Part shown: piece after piece, positions 8,208 to 16,992 of the stretch | Layout of the letters: every line of letters starts with the position of its first letter | Numbering within the stretch: the stretch's first letter is position 1 | Assembly: GCA_015056735.1 (NCBI GenBank) | Contig: SVFT01000007.1 | Span: 1 to 64,000, forward strand | DNA: 64,000 bases | Source of the DNA: Lachnospiraceae bacterium | GTDB lineage: Bacteria; Bacillota; Clostridia; Lachnospirales; Lachnospiraceae | Direction: 5' to 3' | The notes under the pieces: model-generated | What the model saw: only the letters and a program-made list of their open reading frames with translations | Databases searched by the model: none | Told to the model about the DNA's origin: nothing | Translations under genes and position numbers: made by a program

Positions 8208-9830
8208 ATGGAAAAATATACAGGCAAAAGTGCCCTTCGCGGGATAGCGATCGGCCGGATCTATGTGATCCGTGAAGATCGCTTTGAGCCATCTGCTGAG
8301 ACGGTTTCGGACCGAGAGGCCGAAGTGACCAGATTTGAAAATGCACGTCTTAACGCAATGCAGCAACTGGATCTTCTCGCGCAGGAAGCAAGAAACAAGG
8401 TCGGCGAAGAAGAAGCCATGATCTTTGATGTACATAAGATGATGATGGAAGATCTGGACTTTATCGAAGGCGTTACCATGAAGATCCGCGATGATGGACA
8501 TAATGCGGAGTACGCAGTCGATGCGACCGGTAAGGAACTTTCTGCGATCTTTGCCGCCATGGAAGATGAGTATATGAACGCCAGATCGGCGGATATATTG
8601 GACATCGCCGGACGAATCGTCCGTGTTCTCGCCGGACTTTCGGATGGCGCTCTTCACAGTGATGAGCCTGTGATCGTGCTCGCGGATGATCTGACGCCGG
8701 CGCAGACCATTCAGATGGATAAGAGCAAGCTCCTTGCTTTTGTAACAAGAAAGGGGTCCGCTAATTCTCATACCGCGATCCTGGCCAGGTCTTTGAACAT
8801 TCCTTCGCTTGTGAATGTGGAGATCGATGTGGATCATCGCTATGATGGGCATATGGCGGTTGTAGATGGCACAGACGGCAGCGTGATCATCGATCCTGAT
8901 GAGGATGTTCTGGCGGCAAAATCGGGAGCGAAGAAGCGCCTGGATGAGGCGATGGAGCAGCTCAGAACGCTGATCGGTCAGGATAATGTCACGAAGGACG
9001 GCCGCAGGATCAACCTTTATGCCAATATGGGCAATGTGGAAGACGTTGAGAAAGTCCTTCAGAACGATGCGGGTGGTATCGGCCTTTTCAGAAGTGAATT
9101 TCTGTATCTGGGGCGTGAGGATTTTCCAACGGAAGATGAGCAGTTTGAAGCATATAAAGAAGTTGTCTCGCGGATGGGCGGGAAGAAAGTCATCATTCGA
9201 ACGCTGGATATCGGTGCGGACAAGAAGGCCGACTACTTTAAACTCGATCCGGAGGAAAACCCGGCACTCGGTTATCGTGCGATCCGCATCTGCCTGACAA
9301 GGGAAGAAATCTTCCGAACACAGCTTCGCGCGATCTACAGAGCATCTGCATTCGGTACGGTTTCCATTATGTTTCCGATGATCATTTCAGTGGATGAGAT
9401 CCGCAAGATCAAAGGGATCGTAGAAGATGTAAAGCGCGAACTATTCAACGAAAACATCCGTTTCGGAGACGTGGAGCTTGGTATCATGATCGAGACGCCG
9501 GCTGCGGCACTTGTGAGCGATGCGCTTGCTAAGGAAGTTGCTTTTTTCAGCATCGGTACGAACGATCTGACGCAGTATACGCTTGCGATCGATCGCCAGA
9601 ACCAAAAGCTGGAACCGTTTTATGATGCGCATCATCCGGCAGTATTAAAACTGATCGAGATGACGATCCGAAACGGACATGCCGCCGGTATCTGGGTCGG
9701 AATATGCGGTGAGCTTGCGGCGGATGATACGTTGACTGAGACTTTTATCGATATGGGACTTGACGAGCTTTCCGTATCACCTACATATATCCTGCGGCTC
9801 CGTGACAAGATCAGGAGCATCGGGCAATAA
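8208..9830 (+). CDS. ptsI: PTS Enzyme I (PEP-protein phosphotransferase)
   Basis: Enzyme I takes phosphate from PEP and passes it to HPr, the first step of sugar import and phosphorylation. The N-terminal HPr-binding domain is followed by the phosphohistidine domain with His188 in SANSHTAILAR. The C-terminal PEP-binding barrel carries GGIGLFRSEFL, the active Cys in GICGELA and the GTNDLTQY loop. Its 540 aa are normal. The family GGRTSHTA motif reads GSANSHTA here, a mild variation. ptsH follows 18 bases later; no sugar-specific Enzyme II is nearby. Confidence 0.96.
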   Translation: MEKYTGKSALRGIAIGRIYVIREDRFEPSAETVSDREAEVTRFENARLNAMQQLDLLAQEARNKVGEEEAMIFDVHKMMMEDLDFIEGVTMKIRDDGHNAEYAVDATGKELSAIFAAMEDEYMNARSADILDIAGRIVRVLAGLSDGALHSDEPVIVLADDLTPAQTIQMDKSKLLAFVTRKGSANSHTAILARSLNIPSLVNVEIDVDHRYDGHMAVVDGTDGSVIIDPDEDVLAAKSGAKKRLDEAMEQLRTLIGQDNVTKDGRRINLYANMGNVEDVEKVLQNDAGGIGLFRSEFLYLGREDFPTEDEQFEAYKEVVSRMGGKKVIIRTLDIGADKKADYFKLDPEENPALGYRAIRICLTREEIFRTQLRAIYRASAFGTVSIMFPMIISVDEIRKIKGIVEDVKRELFNENIRFGDVELGIMIETPAAALVSDALAKEVAFFSIGTNDLTQYTLAIDRQNQKLEPFYDAHHPAVLKLIEMTIRNGHAAGIWVGICGELAADDTLTETFIDMGLDELSVSPTYILRLRDKIRSIGQ

Positions 9831-9848
9831 ACCAAAAGGAGTATCACA

Positions 9849-10112
9849 ATGAAAACAATCACTTACACGATCACAGACGCACTTGGTTTGCATGCAAGAC
9901 CGGCCGGTATCCTTGTTAAGAACGCCGGAGGCTACGCAAGCAAGATCACGATCAAGAATCAGGAGAACGGCAAGGAGGCTGACGCAAAGCGGATCATCGG
10001 GGTGATGGCCCTTGGCGTAAAATGCGGCAACACGATCGAACTGACCGTGGACGGAAGCGATGAGGATCAGGCAGCTGCCGAGTTACAGGCATTTTTGAAA
10101 GAGAACCTGTAA
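9849..10112 (+). CDS. ptsH: Phosphocarrier protein HPr
   Basis: HPr relays phosphate from Enzyme I to the Enzyme II complexes. The 87-aa protein has the active His15 in GLHARPAG. In Gram-positive HPr the regulatory serine (Ser46, in KSIMGVMSLG) is phosphorylated by HprK to drive catabolite repression; here the matching segment reads KRIIGVMALG, so that serine is an arginine (Arg48). Transport function should be intact but HprK control through this copy should be lost. AAAGGAG precedes the ATG. It is the last gene of ptsI-ptsH. Confidence 0.95.
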   Translation: MKTITYTITDALGLHARPAGILVKNAGGYASKITIKNQENGKEADAKRIIGVMALGVKCGNTIELTVDGSDEDQAAAELQAFLKENL

Positions 10113-10133
10113 ATTCCGATAGAAAGGTATGAC

Positions 10134-10160
10134 AGAGAGAGGTAACGATGCCTCTCTCTT
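10134..10160 (+). terminator. Hairpin after ptsH
   Basis: A 9-bp perfect stem AGAGAGAGG / CCTCTCTCT has an 8-base loop. The T tail is weak (ttcattg), so termination may be partial. Confidence 0.6.
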
Positions 10161-10184
10161 CATTGATTATAAACGGTGACGCTT

Positions 10185-10508
10185 ATGGACTGCAAAGAGA
10201 CGCAAAAGGCCATTCCTCGTTTTATCAGGGATGAGTTGGAAGGAAGAGAACTACAGGCGTTTTTGGATCATGTGGAAAACTGTGAGGAATGCAAAGAGGA
10301 GCTTTCCATTCAGTATCTTGTTACGGAAGGCATGAGCCATCTGGAAAAAGACAGCACGTTTGACCTGCAGGGCAGTCTGGAAGCAAAGCTGTCCGGACTT
10401 GGAAAGAAGTCCAGAGTAAGAGAAAGGGCCATTACCGTTATGTACGTTCTGGAGACGATCGCTATTCTGGCAGTGATCGCGATGACGGTTTTGGTGATCA
10501 CAAAATAA
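10185..10508 (+). CDS. Zinc-finger anti-sigma-like membrane protein
   Basis: A 107-aa protein with an N-terminal zf-HC2/ZAS zinc motif: Cys3, His29, Cys33 and Cys36 (H-x3-C-x2-C preceded by a Cys ~26 residues earlier), as in zinc-binding anti-sigma factors. One membrane helix spans ~84-104. I choose the ATG at 10185 over the in-frame GTG at 10176 because it places GGTG as the ribosome site and begins MDCKE, the usual start of such proteins. No sigma factor gene is adjacent. Its stop codon overlaps the polA start by one base (TAATG), so polA may be translationally coupled to it. Confidence 0.75.
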   Translation: MDCKETQKAIPRFIRDELEGRELQAFLDHVENCEECKEELSIQYLVTEGMSHLEKDSTFDLQGSLEAKLSGLGKKSRVRERAITVMYVLETIAILAVIAMTVLVITK

Positions 10509-13138
10509 TGAGTGAAAAGATCGTTCTGATAGACGGACACAGTATCATGAATCGCGCCTATTACGGCGTACCGCCTCTTACCAACGCAAAGGGGCTTCAT
10601 ACGAATGCCGTCTACGGTTTCCTGAATATCCTATTTAAGATCCTGGATACAGAAAAGCCGTCCTATCTGACCGTTGCTTTTGACCGGAAAGAAAAGACGT
10701 TTCGTCATGATCTGTATTCCGCATATAAAGGAACGCGTAAACCGATGCCGGAGGAGCTTCATGAGCAGATCCCGGTGATCAAGGACGTACTGCGTGCGAT
10801 GCGGATCCAGATCTGCGAAAAGCCGGGGCTGGAAGCGGATGATATTCTTGGGACCATTGCAAAAAAGAGCGAAAAGGAAGGTCTGGAAGTGTCCCTTGTA
10901 TCAGGGGATCGCGACCTTCTTCAGATCGCATCGGAGCACATCAAGATCATGATCCCGAAGACCAGACAGGGCGGCACGGAAGTGGAGTCTTATTTTGCTT
11001 CGGACGTTCTTTCCGCCTACGATGTGACACCTGAGCAGTTCATTGAACTGAAAGCACTGATGGGAGATACGGCGGATAATATTCCCGGTGTTCCCAAGGT
11101 GGGGGAAAAGACGGCGCGCGAGTTGATGACGACGTATGGCTCGATCGACGGGATCTACGAACACCTTGATGAGATCTCAAAAAATGCAGTGCGGGAATCC
11201 CTTCGCGCAAACCGTGAGCTGGCGGACCTGTCCAAAGTACTTGCGACGATCAGGACCGATGCGGATTTTGATTTTTCGTTTACGTCCGCAAAGATCGCCG
11301 ATTTCTACACGAAAGAAGCCTACGCGATCTTTAAAGAACTGGAGCTGAAAAAACTGCTCGAGCGTTTTGAGAAAGGGACCGATACATCCGATTTCGATGA
11401 GAAGCTCAAACTTGTCACGGATCTGCAGGAGGCGGAAGATGTGCTTGCACTGGCAGAAAAGGCCGGCAGCGTGGGCTTTTATCCCATAACGGATGCTTCA
11501 GGTCTTTGGATGCTTGGGCTTTCTTTCAATAAAGACACTGTATACGTACTCTTGCGTGAAGGCTTTCTGACAGCAGGGTATCTGGCCGGAGCGATCGGGA
11601 AGCTTCAAAAGAGTTGTGCCTTGACCGGTTTTTTCCTGAAAGCCGCATATCCGTATTTTGAGAATGATGATGTGAGCCGCTGCTTTGATATTCAGCTCGC
11701 GGCCTATCTGTGCAATCCGCTTAAGAGTGACTATGAAGTCGAAGATGTGGCTTCCGAGATCCTTGCACTTGATATGCCGACCTATGCTTCCGTATTCGGA
11801 AAGAGAGGCGGAAAGGCACTCGCACCGACGGCTCAAGAGGCATCAAGATACGCCGGCTTTTCCGCTTATACGGCTTTTGCATCAAAAGAGCCGCTTTCCG
11901 GGAAACTGGAAGATCTCGGCATGCGGAAGCTTTTTGACGAGATCGAGATGCCGCTTTCCTATGTCCTCTATGATATGGAGCGGATCGGGATCAGAGCTGA
12001 CAAAGAGGCTCTTGCCGCATATGGAGAAACCCTTTCAGGAAGGATCGTCACTCTGGAGGCTTCGATCAAACAGGCCGCCGGTGAAGATTTTAACATCAAT
12101 TCTCCCAAACAGCTGGGCGCGATCCTTTTTGAAAAAATGCAGATCCCCGGCGGGAAGAAAACAAAGAGCGGCTATTCGACCGCGGCGGACGTTTTGGAAA
12201 GATTGGCGCCGGAATATCCTTTTGTCAGAGACATTCTGGAATACCGTGGACTGACCAAATTAAAATCCACATATGCCGACGGTCTAGCCGCGTATATTCG
12301 GGAAGACGGGAAGATCCATACGAATCTGAACCAGACGATCACTGCGACCGGACGGATCAGCTCGACGGAGCCGAACCTGCAGAATATCCCGATGCGGACG
12401 GAATTGGGACGTATGATCCGCAAGGTTTTTGTCCCTGAAGAAGGGAATGTCTTTACGGATGCGGACTATTCTCAGATCGAACTTCGTATCCTTGCACATA
12501 TGTCGGGCGATGCGCAACTGATCGAGGCTTACAGGACAGACGAAGATATCCATAAGATCACGGCATCCAAGGTGTTCCATACACCGCTTGATGAGGTCAC
12601 ACCGCTTCAAAGACGGAATGCAAAAGCCGTTAATTTCGGAATCGTTTACGGTATCAGTTCATTTGGACTTTCACAGGACCTTTCCATTTCACGGAAAGAA
12701 GCGGAAGGCTATATCAAGGAGTATTTTGCAACGTATCCGGGGATCAAACGATTTTTGGACGGTACGGTTGAAGATGCGAAGAAGAACGGCTATGTCACGA
12801 CGCTCTACGGCAGAAGACGCCCGGTTCCCGAGCTTGCCGCCTCGAATTTCATGCAAAGACAGTTTGGCGAGCGCATTGCGATGAATTCGCCCATTCAGGG
12901 GACAGCGGCTGACATCATCAAGATCGCGATGCTCAAGGTATATCGTGGATTAAAGGATGCAAACCTGCGATCCAGACTGATCCTGCAGATCCACGATGAA
13001 TTGCTGATCGAGACCGTCCGTGAAGAGGAAGATAAGGTGGCAGAGATCCTGCGGGATTCCATGCAGTCCGCTGCTGATCTGGCCGTTACACTGGCAGTCG
13101 ATCTTCACACCGGAACAGACTGGTATGAGGCAAAATAA
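10508..13138 (+). CDS. polA: DNA polymerase I
   Basis: This is the repair and Okazaki-fragment polymerase, 876 aa. Residues 1-~290 form the 5'-3' nuclease (DGHSIMNRAYYG at the start; GVSGDRDLLQ-like region near 135). Residues ~300-480 match the 3'-5' exonuclease fold but lack the DxE catalytic motif, as in other Gram-positive Pol I enzymes, so proofreading is probably absent. The polymerase domain has motif A with Asp653 (DYSQIELRIL), motif B (RRNAKAVNFGIVYG) and motif C with Asp830 (IHDEL). coaE starts at the base after its stop, so the pair forms one operon. Confidence 0.97.
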   Translation: MSEKIVLIDGHSIMNRAYYGVPPLTNAKGLHTNAVYGFLNILFKILDTEKPSYLTVAFDRKEKTFRHDLYSAYKGTRKPMPEELHEQIPVIKDVLRAMRIQICEKPGLEADDILGTIAKKSEKEGLEVSLVSGDRDLLQIASEHIKIMIPKTRQGGTEVESYFASDVLSAYDVTPEQFIELKALMGDTADNIPGVPKVGEKTARELMTTYGSIDGIYEHLDEISKNAVRESLRANRELADLSKVLATIRTDADFDFSFTSAKIADFYTKEAYAIFKELELKKLLERFEKGTDTSDFDEKLKLVTDLQEAEDVLALAEKAGSVGFYPITDASGLWMLGLSFNKDTVYVLLREGFLTAGYLAGAIGKLQKSCALTGFFLKAAYPYFENDDVSRCFDIQLAAYLCNPLKSDYEVEDVASEILALDMPTYASVFGKRGGKALAPTAQEASRYAGFSAYTAFASKEPLSGKLEDLGMRKLFDEIEMPLSYVLYDMERIGIRADKEALAAYGETLSGRIVTLEASIKQAAGEDFNINSPKQLGAILFEKMQIPGGKKTKSGYSTAADVLERLAPEYPFVRDILEYRGLTKLKSTYADGLAAYIREDGKIHTNLNQTITATGRISSTEPNLQNIPMRTELGRMIRKVFVPEEGNVFTDADYSQIELRILAHMSGDAQLIEAYRTDEDIHKITASKVFHTPLDEVTPLQRRNAKAVNFGIVYGISSFGLSQDLSISRKEAEGYIKEYFATYPGIKRFLDGTVEDAKKNGYVTTLYGRRRPVPELAASNFMQRQFGERIAMNSPIQGTAADIIKIAMLKVYRGLKDANLRSRLILQIHDELLIETVREEEDKVAEILRDSMQSAADLAVTLAVDLHTGTDWYEAK

Positions 13139-13741
13139 ATGAAAACGATAGGCATCACGGGCGGAGTCGGCGCCGGAAAATCGACAGTCCTTCAGTATCT
13201 GGAGGAAACATACAACTGCCGGATCATTATGGCGGACGACGTAGCGAATCATCTCAAAGAACCGGGACAGATCTGTTATGAACCGATCATTGGACTTCTT
13301 GGCACCGAAGTCGTGCAGCCTGACGGGGCAATCGACAGAAAAAAGATGGCCGATCTGATCTTTCATGACCGCGCTCTTCTTAAAAAAGTTGAAGCGATCC
13401 TGCATCCTGCAGTCCGATCCTATATTGAGCATGCGATCGAGGCGGAACGCGCTTCCTTTGAGCATCCGTTTGTTGTTGTGGAAGCGGCGCTGCTGATCCA
13501 GTGCGGATATGATACAATAATGGATGAAATGTGGTATGTGGCCGTGGAGGATGATGTGCGGCGTATGCGCCTGAAGCAAAGTCGCGGTTACAGCGATGAG
13601 AAAATAGATGCGATCCTGGCAAGCCAGCTTGATGATGCTGCCTACAGAGCAGCATGCGATGTAGTGATCGACAACAGCGGCCTGCCTGAAGAGACATACA
13701 GACAGATCGATCTTGCAATGAGGGAGAACCATCATGAGTGA
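13139..13741 (+). CDS. coaE: Dephospho-CoA kinase
   Basis: The final enzyme of CoA synthesis phosphorylates the ribose 3'-hydroxyl of dephospho-CoA. The P-loop GGVGAGKST lies at residues ~8-16, and the length of 200 aa is normal. The ATG immediately follows the polA stop codon, and its own 3' end overlaps the next gene by 8 bases. The polA-coaE linkage is common in Bacillota. Confidence 0.95.
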   Translation: MKTIGITGGVGAGKSTVLQYLEETYNCRIIMADDVANHLKEPGQICYEPIIGLLGTEVVQPDGAIDRKKMADLIFHDRALLKKVEAILHPAVRSYIEHAIEAERASFEHPFVVVEAALLIQCGYDTIMDEMWYVAVEDDVRRMRLKQSRGYSDEKIDAILASQLDDAAYRAACDVVIDNSGLPEETYRQIDLAMRENHHE

Positions 13742-15881
13742 GGCAAAAAAATATTCGGGAAAACTTGTTTTCGGTCTTGATATCGGGACCAGAAGCGTTG
13801 TCGGTACCGTCGGATATAAGATCAAGGATGAGTTTCATGTAGTAGCGCAGCGTGTGCATGAGCATGAAACACGGTCTATGCTGGACGGACAGATCCATGA
13901 TATCGGCAGGGTCGGCAATACGATCCTGCAGGTTAAGGAAGAACTCGAAGAAGCGACGGGCGAGACACTGACAGATGTTTGTATCGCAGCTGCGGGACGC
14001 GTTCTGAAAACTGTTACCGTACATGCCGATCAGGAGTTTGTTGAGGAAAAAGAGATCACGACAGAGGATATCTTTGCGCTTGACAGTAAAGGGATCGAAG
14101 TTGCGTATGAGAACTTTGTCCGCGATGATGCATCTGAACTGAAATTCTATTGTGTGGGCTATTCCGTGTGCCGGTATTATATGAACGGCTATGTGATCGG
14201 CAATCTGGAGAATCACAAGACACGATCGATCGGCGTTGATCTGATCGCAACATTTTTGCCGGAAGATGTTATCGATGGTTTACATAAAGCAGTCGGCCTG
14301 GCAGGGTTGGAAGTCGCCAATATGACACTTGAGCCGATCGCAGCGATTCAGGTTGCGATCCCGGAGATGTATCGAATGCTCAATATCGCGCTTGTTGATG
14401 TGGGCGCGGGCACGAGCGATATTTCGATCACGAGAGACGGAAGCATTGTGGCGTACGGTATGATCCCGATGGCGGGAGACGGCCTTACGGAAGCAGTGGC
14501 GCAGAGGTGCCTTGTTGACTTTGCAACTGCGGAGCAGATCAAAAAAGATTGCGGTGAGATGGATGTTATCACGTATAAAGACATCATCGGCCTCACACAG
14601 ACGATCACAAAAGCAGAGATCTTAGAGGCTGTTCGTCCTGTAGTGGAGCAAATGACCAAGGCCGTCAGTGACAAGATCAAAGAACTGAACGGGGATAAAC
14701 CTGTCAGCGCCGTATTCGTTGTCGGCGGCGGCGGCAAGATCCCTTCCTATACGGATACGCTGGCTGAGCAGCTCGGTATCGTGCCTGAGCGTGTCGCACT
14801 CAGAGGCGAGGAAGTAATGCAGAAGGTGAAGTTCCTTGAGCATGAAGTCAAGAAGGATTCTCTTCTCGTTACGCCGATCGGTATCTGCCTGTCCTTCTAC
14901 GAACAAAGCAATTCCTTTATCTTTGTGACATTCAATAACCGACGTGTGAAGCTTTATGACAATGCAAAATTAGCAGTTGTTGATGCAGCGATGCATGCGG
15001 ACTTCCCGAATGAACTTCTTTTCCCGAGACGCGGAAAGGAGCTGAATTTTACCGTTTCGGGAAAGAGCAGGCTTGTGCGCGGTCTTCCGGGCGAAGCAGC
15101 GCAGATCACCGTGAACGGGAATGCAGCGGATATTTATACCAGGATCAAAGCAAATGACGTGATCCAGGTAACGGAGTCTACGCAGGGGCCTGTTGCGACG
15201 CTGATGATCAATCAGCTACCTGAATATAACAGTGAACTGGCCGTGGAAGTTAACGGAAAGAAGATCGTTTTGCCCAAGTTTTTCCTTGTGAACGGTTCAC
15301 TTGAATCCGGATATTATGAGATACAGGACGGCGATGCGATCGAACTGTGCAATTATTATACGATCCGTCAGATCGCGGAATTTATGGATGTGACGATCAA
15401 TGAAGAGATGAACATCTATGTGAACAACAAGCTTGCGGATATGGATACCAAAGTGTATGAGAATTTCTCGGTCATCTGGACGATGGAAGCACTCGACCTT
15501 TCGGATGTTGACCGCTACAATGCAAGCATGACATTTGATGACCTGGCCGATGCGGAAGAAGGCGACGTGATCAAAAGAGACCCGAACCTTGTGACAGAGG
15601 AAGAGGGTGAATCCGCAGGCGGCGGCGAGGAGGGCGAAGCAGAAGGAGAAGCCCTTCCAAATGAAAATGTGATCGTGGATATGGACGTTACCGTGAATGG
15701 TCGGCCGATCACGCTGAAAGGGAAGGCTGCGTACGTTTTCGTGGATGTGTTTGACTATATTGATTTTGACCTTTCCAAGCCGAAGGGCAAGAGCGTTGCG
15801 GCAATCTTAAACGGCCGCGAGGCGCAGTATATGGAGACGTTGTCCCCCGGCGATCAGGTCGAAGTGTTCTGGAGGGAGTAG
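13734..15881 (+). CDS. FtsA-like actin-fold protein with long C-terminal extension
   Basis: Residues ~10-390 form an actin/Hsp70-type ATPase of the FtsA-PilM group: phosphate-1 motif FGLDIGTRSVVGTV at the start, LVDVGAGTSDISI near 218, and VVGGGGKIPSYTD near 328. The remaining ~325 residues are not part of classic FtsA (about 400-450 aa). They hold repeated beta-rich segments that end in short 'NG' turns, split by an acidic linker (about 621-640). The role may be division or envelope assembly, but that is inferred. It overlaps coaE by 8 bases and precedes walJ by 4. It is not the standard ftsA, which sits beside ftsZ in most genomes. Confidence 0.8.
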   Translation: MSEAKKYSGKLVFGLDIGTRSVVGTVGYKIKDEFHVVAQRVHEHETRSMLDGQIHDIGRVGNTILQVKEELEEATGETLTDVCIAAAGRVLKTVTVHADQEFVEEKEITTEDIFALDSKGIEVAYENFVRDDASELKFYCVGYSVCRYYMNGYVIGNLENHKTRSIGVDLIATFLPEDVIDGLHKAVGLAGLEVANMTLEPIAAIQVAIPEMYRMLNIALVDVGAGTSDISITRDGSIVAYGMIPMAGDGLTEAVAQRCLVDFATAEQIKKDCGEMDVITYKDIIGLTQTITKAEILEAVRPVVEQMTKAVSDKIKELNGDKPVSAVFVVGGGGKIPSYTDTLAEQLGIVPERVALRGEEVMQKVKFLEHEVKKDSLLVTPIGICLSFYEQSNSFIFVTFNNRRVKLYDNAKLAVVDAAMHADFPNELLFPRRGKELNFTVSGKSRLVRGLPGEAAQITVNGNAADIYTRIKANDVIQVTESTQGPVATLMINQLPEYNSELAVEVNGKKIVLPKFFLVNGSLESGYYEIQDGDAIELCNYYTIRQIAEFMDVTINEEMNIYVNNKLADMDTKVYENFSVIWTMEALDLSDVDRYNASMTFDDLADAEEGDVIKRDPNLVTEEEGESAGGGEEGEAEGEALPNENVIVDMDVTVNGRPITLKGKAAYVFVDVFDYIDFDLSKPKGKSVAAILNGREAQYMETLSPGDQVEVFWRE

Positions 15882-15885
15882 TTTT

Positions 15886-16689
15886 ATGAGATTATGCAGC
15901 ATCGCAAGCGGTAGCAGCGGGAACTGCATATATGTCGGTTCGGATACCACGCACCTTCTGGTAGACGTCGGTATCAGCAAGAAAAGAACAGAAGAGGGAT
16001 TAAAAAAGCTCGATCTTACATTGGAGGATGTGGATGGTATTCTGATCACGCATGAGCATGCGGATCATATTCAGGGACTTGGCGTGATCCTTCGGAAAAA
16101 AGAGATACCCGTATACGCAACGGCAGATACGATCGCTGAGATCATGCGTACGCGCTCACTCGGAGAGTTTGATATGGATCTGTTTCATCCGATTGACGCC
16201 GCCCGGAAGTTTTCCATAAAAGACATTGTAGTGGATCCGATGCATATCTCACACGATGCGGCGGATCCGGTGGCATATCGGTTCAAGATCGATGGGCATA
16301 ATGCAGCGATCGCGACGGATATGGGTGTTTATAATGACTATACGGTAGAGTGTTTAAAGGGTATGGATATCCTCTTTCTCGAAGCAAATCATGATATTCG
16401 GATGCTTGAGACGGGGCCGTACCCGTATTATCTGAAAAAGAGGATATTAGGTGAGCGCGGACATCTGTCCAATGAGGCTTCCGGACAGCTTCTGACCAGG
16501 ATCCTGCATGATGATATGCAGGCGGTCATGCTTGCGCACTTAAGCAAGGAGAACAACATGCCCGAGCTTGCCTACGAGACCGTTCGGGTGGAAGTGACGA
16601 TGGCGGATCCGAGTCTGCATGCAAAAGAGGTCCCGCTATATGTTGCAAAACGAAGTGAACCGTCTGACATCCTGTGTGTCGGAGAGTGA
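15886..16689 (+). CDS. walJ: WalJ/YycJ-type MBL-fold hydrolase
   Basis: This metallo-beta-lactamase fold hydrolase of the YycJ/WalJ family opens with the typical CSIASGSSGNC segment. The metal motif is THEHADH (residues ~48-54), with later ligands in ISHDA and EANHD. Family members are linked to coordinating DNA replication and cell-wall metabolism, often beside walKR, but no walKR genes are here. The length of 267 aa is normal. It sits in the polA-coaE-FtsA-like run. Confidence 0.88.
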   Translation: MRLCSIASGSSGNCIYVGSDTTHLLVDVGISKKRTEEGLKKLDLTLEDVDGILITHEHADHIQGLGVILRKKEIPVYATADTIAEIMRTRSLGEFDMDLFHPIDAARKFSIKDIVVDPMHISHDAADPVAYRFKIDGHNAAIATDMGVYNDYTVECLKGMDILFLEANHDIRMLETGPYPYYLKKRILGERGHLSNEASGQLLTRILHDDMQAVMLAHLSKENNMPELAYETVRVEVTMADPSLHAKEVPLYVAKRSEPSDILCVGE

Positions 16690-16710
16690 TATGAGAGTGA
16701 GGAGTACGAA

Positions 16711-16983
16711 ATGAAGAAAACGATTATTACGGTAGTGGGAAAAGATACAGTCGGTATCATTGCACGTGTCTGTACGTATCTTGCGGACAACGGCGTCAAT
16801 ATCCTGGATATTTCACAGACCATCGTACAGGATTACTTTAACATGATGATGATCGTGGATGTTGCAAAGAGCTCGAAGAGCCACGGAGATATGGCTGATG
16901 AGCTGAAGGAACTCGGTGAAGAGATCGGCGTCATCATCAAATGCCAGCGCGAAGAGATCTTCAGTAAGATGCACAGGATTTAG
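16711..16983 (+). CDS. ACT domain protein (UPF0237)
   Basis: A 90-aa protein made of one ACT domain, which begins KKTIITVVGKDTVGIIARV. Stand-alone ACT proteins of this family (UPF0237) are GcvR-like and probably sense an amino acid. It is followed 10 bases later by the UPF0210 protein; this two-gene order is conserved widely in Bacillota, which suggests a shared function. Confidence 0.88.
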   Translation: MKKTIITVVGKDTVGIIARVCTYLADNGVNILDISQTIVQDYFNMMMIVDVAKSSKSHGDMADELKELGEEIGVIIKCQREEIFSKMHRI

Positions 16984-16992
16984 GAGAAGATC

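Noticed and set aside
13380-14216. Minus-strand frame of 278 codons across coaE and the FtsA-like gene
   Set aside because: Both plus-strand genes there have clear motifs; the minus frame shows none.
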